From assembly GCA_946405695.1 (NCBI GenBank), contig CAMJIA010000026.1, positions 1 through 19,808 of the forward strand: a stretch of 19,808 nucleotides of DNA, given 5' to 3'. Source of the DNA: an uncultured Prevotellaceae bacterium (GTDB lineage Bacteria; Bacteroidota; Bacteroidia; Bacteroidales; Bacteroidaceae). Made by a program: the position numbers and the translations under genes. Under the pieces are notes generated by a model, which was not told the DNA's origin, did not search any database, and saw only the letters and a list, made by a program, of their open reading frames with translations. Positions within the stretch are counted from its first letter, which is position 1. Every line of letters begins with the position of its first letter. Positions 1 through 6,896 of the stretch are shown one piece after another.

Positions 1-292
1 ACTGTGCGGCCACATCAGCTGTATGTGCAGTGAAGTGCACGTCAGCCACCAACGGCTGGTTGTAGCCATCAGCCTTCAGTCGGGCAGAGATGTTCTTCAT
101 GTTCTCTGCTTCACGGGTACCCTGTGTGGTAAAGCGTACAATCTCACCACCCGCATCGATGATGCGCTTGGCCTGTGCTACGCAACCCTCCGTATCGTTG
201 GTGTCGACGGTAGCCATCGACTGGATGCGGATCGGGTTATCACCACCAATGGCGATGTTGCCCACGTGGGCTATTGTAGTTTTTCTTCTCAT
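1..292 (-). CDS. ispG: 4-hydroxy-3-methylbut-2-enyl diphosphate synthase, N-terminal part (IspG), cut by window edge
   Basis: This is the penultimate enzyme of the MEP isoprenoid pathway. It reductively converts 2-C-methyl-D-erythritol 2,4-cyclodiphosphate to HMBPP using a [4Fe-4S] cluster. Only the first 97 codons are here. The protein starts MRRKTTIAHVGNIAIGG and shows the family's TIM-barrel landmarks: an IRIQSMATVDTNDTE strand, an IVRFTTQGTREAENMKNI stretch and PLVADVHF. The TQG-REAEN form resembles what I remember of the long, insert-containing IspG of Bacteroidetes and plants. The cluster cysteines lie in the missing C-terminal part. ATG at 290-292 is chosen because the homologous region begins within a few residues of it. 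The gene follows purE after a 31-bp spacer made of 9-bp repeats, so it is probably co-transcribed as the last visible gene of the rpoN run. Confidence 0.93.
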   Translation of the reverse strand, partial: MRRKTTIAHVGNIAIGGDNPIRIQSMATVDTNDTEGCVAQAKRIIDAGGEIVRFTTQGTREAENMKNISARLKADGYNQPLVADVHFTAHTADVAAQ

Positions 293-326
293 GGGTTAAA
301 TGGGACTAATGGGTCTAATGGGCTTA
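291..326. repeat. Four 9-bp tandem repeats filling the purE-ispG spacer
   Basis: Four 9-mers follow each other without a gap: atgggttaa, atgggacta, atgggtcta, atgggctta. They share ATGGG plus a variable TA-rich tail. The first copy overlaps the ispG start codon on the minus strand and the last contains the purE stop codon, so the repeat fills the whole 31-bp spacer. No Shine-Dalgarno sequence is visible for ispG. Confidence 0.8.
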
Positions 327-830
327 GTTGGTTTTGAAGTTGTACTTCACCTCTGCCAAGTCCTTGTTGGCCTTCTCAATCTTTGCCTTCAAGCCCTGCT
401 TGTAGTCGCTGAGGCGCTGGGCAATAGCCTCGTCGCTGAGTGCCAGCATCTCGACAGCGAGGATGGCAGCGTTCTGTGCACCGTTGACACCTACTGTGGC
501 TACAGGGATGCCCGGTGGCATCTGGATAATAGAGAGCATGGCGTCCAAACCGTCGAGCATGCCCTTGATGGGTACACCGATGACGGGTAGGGTAGTGCTG
601 GCGGCAATAACACCAGGCAGTGCGGCAGCCATACCTGCTGCAGCGATAATTACTTTCAGACCACGCTCCTTGGCACCTTTGGCAAAGGCTTCCACAGCCT
701 CTGGCGTGCGGTGGGCAGACAGTGCATTGACTTCAAACGGTACCTGCAGCTCGTCGAGCAACTTGCAGGCCTTCTCCATAACGGGCAGATCGCTAGTGCT
801 GCCCATGATAATGCTTACGATAGGGTTCAT
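324..830 (-). CDS. purE: N5-carboxyaminoimidazole ribonucleotide mutase (class I PurE)
   Basis: PurE moves the carboxyl group of N5-CAIR to carbon 4 to give CAIR in cytosolic purine synthesis, working with PurK. The 168-residue length is normal for the small octameric class I enzyme. Family signatures are clear: MGSTSDLPVM near residues 9-18 (nucleotide phosphate loop), LSAHRTP with the catalytic His at about residue 40, and VIGVPIKGMLDGLDAMLSI...PPGIPVATVGV. An oddity is the loop around residues 66-73, which reads GMAAALPG where the E. coli enzyme has GGAAHLPG, so Ala70 sits where His is expected. The start at 828-830 matches the usual family N-terminus. It lies 47 bp downstream of the PAP2 gene and 31 bp upstream of ispG on the same strand. 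Confidence 0.97.
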   Translation of the reverse strand: MNPIVSIIMGSTSDLPVMEKACKLLDELQVPFEVNALSAHRTPEAVEAFAKGAKERGLKVIIAAAGMAAALPGVIAASTTLPVIGVPIKGMLDGLDAMLSIIQMPPGIPVATVGVNGAQNAAILAVEMLALSDEAIAQRLSDYKQGLKAKIEKANKDLAEVKYNFKTN

Positions 831-840
831 ATTTTTTTGA

Positions 841-876
841 TGTTACGATATTTCGTTATTTCGATGCTTCGAGATT
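841..876. repeat. Degenerate 8-bp repeat (TTATTTCG type) in the purE-PAP2 spacer
   Basis: The spacer contains successive units ttacgata, tttcgtta, tttcgatg and cttcgaga. These belong to the same TTTCGATA/TTTCGTTA family as the much cleaner array at 6822-6895. It occupies most of the 47-bp gap between two minus-strand genes. No terminator or promoter is seen there. Confidence 0.6.
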
Positions 877-877
877 G

Positions 878-1498
878 CTAAAGGAAAAGAATCGCGATGG
901 CTGCACAGAGGAAGCCAATCCAGAAGCCGCCAACAACCTGTCCCAGTGTGTGCTGGCGCAGAATCATGCGACTAGTGCCTACCATGCCCCCAATGATAAA
1001 TACCAGGCAGAGCCACCATACGGGATTAAAGCCCAGGTATTCCGCAAAGGCAAACAGAGCTCCTGCCACGCCACCGATAGCCGCTGTGTGCGTAGATATC
1101 TTCCACCATACGTTGATGAGTGCACAGACAATCTGTACCAGCAGTCCTGCCACCACGATGGCCCCCATGAAGTGGGGCATGTGCATGCGCGACATCACAT
1201 AGACACATGTGAAGTAGCAGATGATGGATATGACATAGGGTACCATGCGTCGCTCGCGGTGTCCTAGTTCTATGAGGTTCCATCCTTGATAGCGGCGATA
1301 AAGGTGAATCATCACCGTTGGCAGCAGGATGGTAAACAGGTAGACCATAACGAGTACCTGCAGCTTGTACGGCCACGGGAAGATGCTCAGGTAGCTGAAC
1401 AAGAAGAGTGCCACCAGTCCGATGAACGGCAGGTAGAACGGTGTGAACAGCATGCTCATAATGCGGGCAGCCAAAATAATATCTTTCTCTCGTCTCAT
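878..1498 (-). CDS. PAP2-like integral membrane protein (possible lipid phosphatase)
   Basis: This 206-residue membrane protein has about six hydrophobic helices (roughly residues 10-40, 46-66, 86-103, 109-130, 140-172 and 188-206). It carries a recognisable but altered PAP2/type 2 phosphatidic-acid phosphatase signature: GHRERRMVP at 79-87 in place of K-x6-RP, STH at 135-137 in place of PSGH, and SR-x5-H-x3-Q at 176-187 in place of SR-x5-H-x3-D. The two histidines and the arginines remain, while the terminal Asp is Gln. The substrate cannot be read from the sequence; undecaprenyl or lipid phosphates are the usual ones for the family. The ATG at 1496-1498 gives a charged MRREKD N-terminus before the first helix. 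It lies 58 bp after rpoN and probably in the same transcript. Confidence 0.75.
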   Translation of the reverse strand: MRREKDIILAARIMSMLFTPFYLPFIGLVALFLFSYLSIFPWPYKLQVLVMVYLFTILLPTVMIHLYRRYQGWNLIELGHRERRMVPYVISIICYFTCVYVMSRMHMPHFMGAIVVAGLLVQIVCALINVWWKISTHTAAIGGVAGALFAFAEYLGFNPVWWLCLVFIIGGMVGTSRMILRQHTLGQVVGGFWIGFLCAAIAILFL

Positions 1499-1507
1499 TT
1501 CTTTATT

Positions 1508-1526
1508 CAGGCTGGAAAACCGCCTG
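1508..1526 (-). other. Small stem-loop just upstream of the PAP2 start codon
   Basis: On the minus strand CAGGCGG-tttt-CC-a-GCCTG can fold into a 7-bp stem with one bulged A and a TTTT loop. It ends nine bases before the ATG. No T-tract follows, so it is not an obvious terminator. A translational role is only a guess. Confidence 0.4.
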
Positions 1527-1556
1527 ACACAATTCTCAATTCTTCATTCTTTACTA

Positions 1557-3047
1557 TTAACGACGCAGTCGCGCCACCGGTATTCCCATCTGTTCACGGT
1601 ATTTGGCTACCGTACGGCGGGCGATGGGGTAACCCTTCTCCGCCAACAGCGTCTTCAGTGCATCGTCACTCAACGGCTTGCGCTTGTCTTCCCCGTCGAT
1701 GAGGTCGCGCAGCGCCATCTTGATTTCCCTAGTTGACAGTTCCTCGCCTTCTGCCGTCTTGTAACCGTCGCTGAAGAAGAAACGTAGTGGGAACGTACCC
1801 CAACGGGTCTGCGCATATTTAGAGTTGGAGACGCGCGAGACGGTGCTCAGTGCCAGTCCTGTCTTCTCTGCAATATCCTTCAGAATCATGGGGCGCAGCG
1901 AAGCTTCGTCACCATCCTCAAAGAAACGGTGTTGCCATTGAATGATGGCGCGCATGGTGCTGGTCAGCGTCTGACGGCGCACACGGATGGCCTCGATAAA
2001 GCCCTGTGCGGCATCCACCTTTTTCTTGGTGTAGAGCAGCGCCTCCTTCATCTGGCGACTCATGTTCTCCTTGTTCGTCTGGTATTCGTTGAGGGTATCG
2101 GTGAACGACTGCGACACATGCAACTCTGGGATGTCGCCCATGTTCAGCGAGAACGTCACCGTACCATCGTCCTGCGTGTCTATGATGAAGTCGGGGGTAA
2201 TCTGCTGGATGCTGCGTCCTACTACCTCACCCATTGCCGTTCCAGGCTTAGGGTTCAGCTTGCGCAACTCACGGATGAGTGTCTCACCCTGCAGGTCGTT
2301 TAGCTGCAACACTTGCTGCAGTCGGTGCCAGTGTTTCTTGGTGAACAGTTCGAAATAATCCTCCACCGTCCGTGTCATCAAGTCTTTCAAGTGCGACGGC
2401 TCTCGGCGCTGTATCTGTAGCAGCAGACACTCTTGTAGTGTTCGTGCGCCGATGCCGGCAGGGTCGAACTCCTGCAGTTTCAGCAATACCTGTTCTATCT
2501 GTTGCTCCGTGATGTCGATGTTATGGTAGATGGCTAGTTCGTCGGCAATGCTGTGCAGGGGTTTGCGCAACAGACCGTCGTCGTCGAGCGAGCCAATGAG
2601 ATATTCCATCACGTTACGCTCCTCTTCAGTGAGGTCGAAGAGGTTCATCTGCTCCATCAGCTGGTCGTAGAACGACTGCGCCTGCCCATAGACAATGTCC
2701 TCACGCTCCTCCTGACTGGACATGCCACCTTGATAGACAGGCAAATCCTCGTCGTCGCGGCCCAGCGATTCCAGTGCAGCATCCAGTGCCGACTGTCGCT
2801 CTTCCTCTTCGTAGCTGTCGTCTGACGACTCCGTATTGTCCGAACTCTCCGGACTGTCGATATATTCCGACTCTTCAGTCGATGGCTCTAGAGCAGGGTT
2901 GTCGTCCATCTCAGCAGTGATGCGTTCTATGAGCTGAGTGATGGGCAACTCAATCAACTGCGCCTGCAACAATTGCTGCTGCGTAATGCTCTGCGCCAGT
3001 TTCTGTTGCTGCGTCAGTCGTTGTTCCTGTATCTGCTCCTGTGCCAT
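1557..3047 (-). CDS. rpoN: RNA polymerase sigma-54 factor (RpoN)
   Basis: Sigma-54 directs RNA polymerase to -24/-12 promoters and needs an AAA+ activator to open DNA. The 496-residue protein has the standard order. A glutamine/leucine-rich region I (residues 1-50; QEQRLTQQQKLAQSITQQQ) is followed by a strongly acidic region II (about 55-90; many E, D and S), a core-binding domain from about 115 to 280, a helix-turn-helix region containing GLALSTVSRVSNSKYAQT, and the diagnostic RpoN box ARRTVAKYRE at 476-485 followed by 11 residues. I chose ATG 3045-3047: it begins MAQEQIQEQ, as region I should, and lies 2 bp after the upstream stop codon. An in-frame extension to 3137 would run inside the upstream gene and add non-family sequence. 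Tight spacing suggests translational coupling to the upstream gene. Confidence 0.97.
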   Translation of the reverse strand: MAQEQIQEQRLTQQQKLAQSITQQQLLQAQLIELPITQLIERITAEMDDNPALEPSTEESEYIDSPESSDNTESSDDSYEEEERQSALDAALESLGRDDEDLPVYQGGMSSQEEREDIVYGQAQSFYDQLMEQMNLFDLTEEERNVMEYLIGSLDDDGLLRKPLHSIADELAIYHNIDITEQQIEQVLLKLQEFDPAGIGARTLQECLLLQIQRREPSHLKDLMTRTVEDYFELFTKKHWHRLQQVLQLNDLQGETLIRELRKLNPKPGTAMGEVVGRSIQQITPDFIIDTQDDGTVTFSLNMGDIPELHVSQSFTDTLNEYQTNKENMSRQMKEALLYTKKKVDAAQGFIEAIRVRRQTLTSTMRAIIQWQHRFFEDGDEASLRPMILKDIAEKTGLALSTVSRVSNSKYAQTRWGTFPLRFFFSDGYKTAEGEELSTREIKMALRDLIDGEDKRKPLSDDALKTLLAEKGYPIARRTVAKYREQMGIPVARLRR

Positions 3048-3049
3048 TT

Positions 3050-3697
3050 TTATTTGAAGTAGTCTTTCAGCTGATTGGCATACGAGGCCAACTGGCGGGT
3101 GTCGATATTGCCGTAGCGCTGCCAAATCTGCTGACAAGGTGCCAGCAGTGGACTGATGGCGACGTCGCGACGGTTTAGGTAGGGATCGCAGTGCTGGAAT
3201 ACCTCCAACACATCGACGACCAGTGACACAGGGATATGCATCAGACTTGACAGCTGTCTGACTTCAGGTGTCTCTGCCACCATCGTGATGGGCGTCAGTC
3301 GGAAGTATTGGTCGAGAATCACTATCAACATGATGGGTGTCAGACGCTCGTCTTCGGCAAGGGGACGGAAGTCGCGCTCGAAGGTCTCTTCCACCTCCAC
3401 ACCGTCATAGAAGCCACCGGCACTGCCAAAGCCCATCATGTTACGCAACAGTTCTACGGCACGTGACAGTCGCTTGGGGTTGCGACTGTATTCCTGCCAG
3501 ATACGCTCAATGCGAGGCGTCTCCAGATTGGCTATCTCGCACATCCTTGCAAACAACTGTTGTGGGGCAATGTGCAACTCAATGCTCAACTCTACCATCG
3601 GACGACTGTACATGGCTTTTACCCCCACGGGTTTCCGCAGGTATAACTGCATGAGCAGCAGCCAATAGTCATCGTGCCATAACTGATTCTTAGCCAT
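3050..3697 (-). CDS. Conserved hypothetical protein encoded directly upstream of rpoN
   Basis: The 215-residue product starts MAKNQLWHDDYWLLLMQLYL and ends LASYANQLKDYFK. I recognise no catalytic motif, signal peptide or membrane helix. It looks like an all-helical cytosolic protein rich in Leu, Arg and Glu, with the segments RPMVELSIELHI, RIERIWQEY and LTPIMLIVILDQYFR as probable amphipathic helices. The first ATG of the frame is at 3719-3721. I prefer the second, at 3695-3697, because it has GAGAAG seven bases upstream and leaves a leader of about 40 nt after the TATATTTG box. The stop codon is 2 bp from the rpoN start, so the two are surely co-translated; a role linked to sigma-54 is inferred from this alone. 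Confidence 0.8.
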   Translation of the reverse strand: MAKNQLWHDDYWLLLMQLYLRKPVGVKAMYSRPMVELSIELHIAPQQLFARMCEIANLETPRIERIWQEYSRNPKRLSRAVELLRNMMGFGSAGGFYDGVEVEETFERDFRPLAEDERLTPIMLIVILDQYFRLTPITMVAETPEVRQLSSLMHIPVSLVVDVLEVFQHCDPYLNRRDVAISPLLAPCQQIWQRYGNIDTRQLASYANQLKDYFK

Positions 3698-3739
3698 ATC
3701 TTCTCGCGTTTTTATGCACATTCACTGTGTTTTACCCTG

Positions 3740-3747
3740 CAAATATA
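3740..3747 (-). promoter_or_regulatory. Bacteroidetes-type -7 box for the rpoN gene run
   Basis: The minus strand reads TATATTTGC, matching the TAnnTTTG -7 consensus of the Bacteroidetes primary sigma factor. A weaker CTTG lies 18 bp upstream in place of TTTG. It is placed about 42 bp before the chosen start of the first gene of the run. Confidence 0.6.
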
Positions 3748-3789
3748 CAAATTTTTTGTAAATTACAAGGCGCTTTCAATAATTTTTCG

Positions 3790-3797
3790 TACATTTG
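3790..3797 (+). promoter_or_regulatory. Bacteroidetes-type -7 box for the histidine phosphatase pair
   Basis: The plus strand reads TACATTTGC, fitting TAnnTTTG. No good TTTG is present at the expected distance upstream. The box ends 22 bp before the ATG at 3820 and supports that start over an in-frame ATG at 3727, which would lie upstream of the promoter. The divergent minus-strand box is only 42 bp away. Confidence 0.55.
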
Positions 3798-3819
3798 CAA
3801 GCGTTATTTGACTATTCAT

Positions 3820-5106
3820 ATGAAAAAATGGCTGTTGGCGACTGTTGCATCGCTGCTTATCGCATCGCTTCATGCACAGACTGCCTACGATGAGATACGC
3901 GAGAATGCTCTCCTTTCGGCCAGCAATTATATGGCCTATCCGGGACCGACGCAGCAGAAGCTGACGCCGGCACCTCGTGGTTATAAGCCTTTCTATGTTA
4001 GTCATTACGGACGTCACGGTTCCCGTTACCATAGCAAGCCGAGCATCTATAACGCTCCTTATCTGACCCTGCTCAAGGCTGACAGTCTTGGCAAGTTGAC
4101 AGCCACAGGCAAGGACTTGATGCGGCGACTGGATATTATTCGAAAAGATGCTGAAAACCATTGGGGCGACCTTACGGAGGTGGGTGCTCAAGAGAATGAG
4201 GACATTATTCACCGTATGTATCAGCGTTTCCCGGAGGTCTTCAAGGGGGCTGCCGATGTGGATGCCCGTAGCACGGGTGTTGGTCGTTGTGTCCTATCTA
4301 TGGAGTATGCCTTGATGCAGCTGACCCGTCTGAATCCCCAGCTGAATATTCAGCAGCATGCAAGCCATCGGGATATGGATTATCTCAATCTGCAGGACAA
4401 GGATCTCTTCAATCTTCGTAAGAACAAGAAGGCTACAGCGGCTTATAATGCGTTCAAGGCCCGCAACAGCGAGTGTGGACACCTCATGCAGACCCTCTTC
4501 AACGACAGCGTCTATGTTCGCAAAAACGTTCGTAGCTATGAATTTGCCGAACAGCTCCTGATTGTTGCCGCTATTCTGCAGGATGTGGAACTGGGCAAGC
4601 AGATGTCGCTCTACGACGTCTTCACTCCAGAAGAGATGTACCGCATCTGGAGAATAGGTAATGCTTATTGGTATATTGGCTGGGGTGCCAGTGAGGCTAC
4701 CGACAGCAAGATGCCCTATCTGCAGCGTAACCTCCTTAGGAAGATGATCCAGCAGGCCGACAGCTGCATCCTCTTGCCCAAGACCAATGTGCATCTGCGT
4801 TTTGGTCATGAGACGGTTCTACTGCCTTTCCTCTGTCTGCTCGACATCAATGGCTTCGGACTGGTTACCAACGATTTGGACCAGTTGGAACCTAAGGGGT
4901 GGATTAACTACCACGCATTCCCCATGGCCGGCAATGTGCAGTTCATCTTCTATCGCAAGAGTCCTGCCGACCGCGACCCACTCTTCAAGGTGTTGCTCAA
5001 CGAGAACGAGGCGACGTTGCCGTTGCCCACCAAACAAGCACCGTACTATCGTTGGAGCGATTTCCGTAGTTACTATCTCAAGAAACTCGATGCTTATGAG
5101 AACTAA
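3820..5106 (+). CDS. Secreted histidine phosphatase, clade 2, MINPP/phytase-like (first of tandem pair)
   Basis: Clade 2 histidine phosphatases hydrolyse phosphomonoesters, often inositol phosphates, through a phosphohistidine. The 428-residue protein has a signal peptide (MKKWLLATVASLLIASLHAQ, cut after about residue 20). The nucleophile motif SHYGRHGSR has R65-H66-G67-S68-R69, and the C-terminal acid/base motif is FGHET (H330-E331). HE rather than HD resembles MINPP enzymes (HAE) more than AppA phytases (HD). No lipobox Cys is seen after the signal, so a periplasmic or secreted protein is expected. The ATG at 3820 starts a clean signal peptide 22 bp after the -7 box. The end overlaps the following paralogue by 11 bp. 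Phytate as substrate is an inference. Confidence 0.88.
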   Translation: MKKWLLATVASLLIASLHAQTAYDEIRENALLSASNYMAYPGPTQQKLTPAPRGYKPFYVSHYGRHGSRYHSKPSIYNAPYLTLLKADSLGKLTATGKDLMRRLDIIRKDAENHWGDLTEVGAQENEDIIHRMYQRFPEVFKGAADVDARSTGVGRCVLSMEYALMQLTRLNPQLNIQQHASHRDMDYLNLQDKDLFNLRKNKKATAAYNAFKARNSECGHLMQTLFNDSVYVRKNVRSYEFAEQLLIVAAILQDVELGKQMSLYDVFTPEEMYRIWRIGNAYWYIGWGASEATDSKMPYLQRNLLRKMIQQADSCILLPKTNVHLRFGHETVLLPFLCLLDINGFGLVTNDLDQLEPKGWINYHAFPMAGNVQFIFYRKSPADRDPLFKVLLNENEATLPLPTKQAPYYRWSDFRSYYLKKLDAYEN

Positions 5107-6421
5107 ACAGATACGCCCCCTACTGATAGCCGCCGTGCTACTGCTGCTGGGCGCCATGCAGAGCGTGGCACAGTCTGTTTTTCCTATCATCGAGCGTGAC
5201 CGCAGTTTTACTGCAGGCAATTACGGTGTCTATCCCGATAAAGACCTGCCCACGCAGACACCAGCCCCCAAGGGCTACCAGCCATTCTATATCAGTCACT
5301 ATGGTCGTCATGGTTCCCGCTATCTGAACGACATGAAGGGCTATAAGGAACCCTACAAGACCTTGCAGCAGGCCGACTCGTTGGGTAAGTTGACAGAGGC
5401 CGGAAAGATGGCGTTGCGAGAGATCAAGGCGTATATCGATGACGCTGAGGGACGTTGGGGCGACCTTACCGATTTTGGTACTCAACAGCAGTGCGCCATT
5501 GCTCACCGCATGTTGCAGAACTACCCCATGGTTTTCCGGAGCGGTGCCTTTGTCGATGCCCGTAGCACCATCGTTACCCGTTGTGCGCTCTCTATGGGTG
5601 CTTTTGTGTTGCAACTCATCAAGGAACGTCCCAAGCTGCAGGTATCCATGTCCAACACCTTTAGCGACATGTGGTATATGAACTATCAGAACAAGGCCCT
5701 GCGCGATAGTGCTACGAATGCCCATGCACAAAAGGCGATTAATCGTTTTGTTGCCAAACGTTGGAGGGACCATCGTCTGAGCGGCCTGTTCTTCAACGAC
5801 TCTGCCTACGTCAAGCAGCATGTCGATTTGTTATGGACGGTGTATTACATGATCAAAGCATCACTCATCCAGCAGAACTCGCAAGAAGGACAAGGACTCA
5901 ATCCGTTGCTGTCTGTCTTTACGAGTGAGGAACTTTATGTCTTCTGGCAGGTGGAGAATGCCTGGAGCTATCTCCATTCAGGCTTCTGTACAAGGAATGG
6001 TGGTATGCAACCCTATACCCAGCTGAACCTCTTAGGCAAGATTATCTCTGAGGCAGACAGTATCATTGCCAGTAAGCAGCATGGTGCCTCCCTGCGCTTT
6101 GGTCATGAAACCGTTCTCCTGCCACTGGTCTGTCTGATGGGCATCAATGGCTACGACCTCAAGACTGGTAATCTTGACGAGCTCGAGCCCAAGGGATGGT
6201 GGGCTAATCAGGTGTACCCGATGGCTGGCAATCTCCAGATAGTGTTCTATCGTAAGAATGCTGCCGACAAGGACCCACTCATCAAGGTACTGCTCAACGA
6301 AAAAGAGGCTACGCTACCCTTACCGAGCGACTTAGCCCCTTATTATCGGTGGAGTGATTTCCGCAGCTTCTATCTGAAGCGGATAGCCGCTGGCGAATCA
6401 GCTCTTGGCATTAAACGCTAA
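5096..6421 (+). CDS. Secreted histidine phosphatase, clade 2, MINPP/phytase-like (second of tandem pair)
   Basis: This is a 441-residue paralogue of the preceding gene with the same architecture. It has a signal peptide (RPLLIAAVLLLLGAMQSVAQ), the RHGSR nucleophile motif at residues 71-75 and FGHET with H337-E338. The pair share long blocks, including ADSLGKLT, RWGDLT, VDARST, LEPKGW, YPMAGN, KVLLNE and APYYRWSDFRS, so a tandem duplication is clear. The start is inside the previous gene: ATG at 5096, or two codons earlier at 5090, and the first gene's TAA is at 5104-5106. The overlap suggests coupled translation. At the other end it runs 24 bp into the 3' end of sufE on the opposite strand. 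Confidence 0.88.
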   Translation: MRTKQIRPLLIAAVLLLLGAMQSVAQSVFPIIERDRSFTAGNYGVYPDKDLPTQTPAPKGYQPFYISHYGRHGSRYLNDMKGYKEPYKTLQQADSLGKLTEAGKMALREIKAYIDDAEGRWGDLTDFGTQQQCAIAHRMLQNYPMVFRSGAFVDARSTIVTRCALSMGAFVLQLIKERPKLQVSMSNTFSDMWYMNYQNKALRDSATNAHAQKAINRFVAKRWRDHRLSGLFFNDSAYVKQHVDLLWTVYYMIKASLIQQNSQEGQGLNPLLSVFTSEELYVFWQVENAWSYLHSGFCTRNGGMQPYTQLNLLGKIISEADSIIASKQHGASLRFGHETVLLPLVCLMGINGYDLKTGNLDELEPKGWWANQVYPMAGNLQIVFYRKNAADKDPLIKVLLNEKEATLPLPSDLAPYYRWSDFRSFYLKRIAAGESALGIKR

Positions 6422-6820
6422 CGCATAGACGCGCATCTGTTTGACCATCGCCAGCAGACCATTGCTGCGGGTGGGCGACAGGTGTTCTTTCAATCCAATC
6501 TCTTCGATAAAGTACAGGTCAGCATCCAGTATCTCCTGAGGAGTGTGACCCGACAGCACGCGAATCAGCAGTGCCACGATGCCTTTTACAATCAGTGCAT
6601 CGCTCTCTGCCGAGAAGTTTATCTTCCCGTCAATATAGTCGGCCTGCAACCACACGCGACTCTGGCAACCGTCAATGAGGTTGCTCTCTATCTTGTACTT
6701 CTCGTCCAGCGGCTCCTGCTCGTTGCCGAGGTCAATAAGCAGCTGGTACTTGTCCATCCAGTCGTCCAGACCAGAGAACTCGTCAATAATCTCGTCTTGT
6801 ATCTCGTTAATTGTCATCAT
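6398..6820 (-). CDS. sufE: SufE-like cysteine desulfuration protein
   Basis: SufE accepts persulfide sulfur from the cysteine desulfurase SufS and passes it to the SufBCD scaffold for Fe-S cluster assembly in the cytosol. The 140-residue length and the motif NLIDGCQSRVWL, with the acceptor Cys at residue 52, are typical, as is the HLSPTRSNGLLAMVKQMR segment near the C-terminus. Two adjacent ATG codons (6818-6820 and 6815-6817) make the exact start uncertain by one residue. It lies downstream of a U32 gene, separated only by a 76-bp tandem repeat, and probably shares its transcript. The last 24 bp overlap the convergent phosphatase gene. No suf genes are adjacent here. Confidence 0.94.
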   Translation of the reverse strand: MMTINEIQDEIIDEFSGLDDWMDKYQLLIDLGNEQEPLDEKYKIESNLIDGCQSRVWLQADYIDGKINFSAESDALIVKGIVALLIRVLSGHTPQEILDADLYFIEEIGLKEHLSPTRSNGLLAMVKQMRVYALAFNAKS

Positions 6821-6821
6821 T

Positions 6822-6895
6822 GTCTTTCGTTATTTCGTTATTTCGTTATCTCGATATTTCGATATTTCGATATTTCGATATTTCGATGTTTCGAC
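6822..6895. repeat. 8-bp tandem repeat (TTATTTCG / ATATTTCG) filling the U32-sufE spacer
   Basis: About nine 8-bp units run head to tail: two copies of the TTATTTCG form, one TTATCTCG, four ATATTTCG and one ATGTTTCG, with a partial unit (ctttcg) at the sufE end. The array takes up virtually all of the gap between the U32 stop (6897-6899) and the sufE start (6820). The same motif recurs in degenerate form at 841-876. Confidence 0.92.
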
Positions 6896-6896
6896 T

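Noticed and set aside
463..840. Plus-strand open frame opposite purE
   Set aside because: It is a shadow of purE; its translation has no family features and its range covers well-supported minus-strand codons.
3048..3137. Longer N-terminus for RpoN starting at 3137
   Set aside because: The extra 30 residues lie inside the upstream gene and do not resemble region I of sigma-54, which begins cleanly at the ATG 3045-3047.
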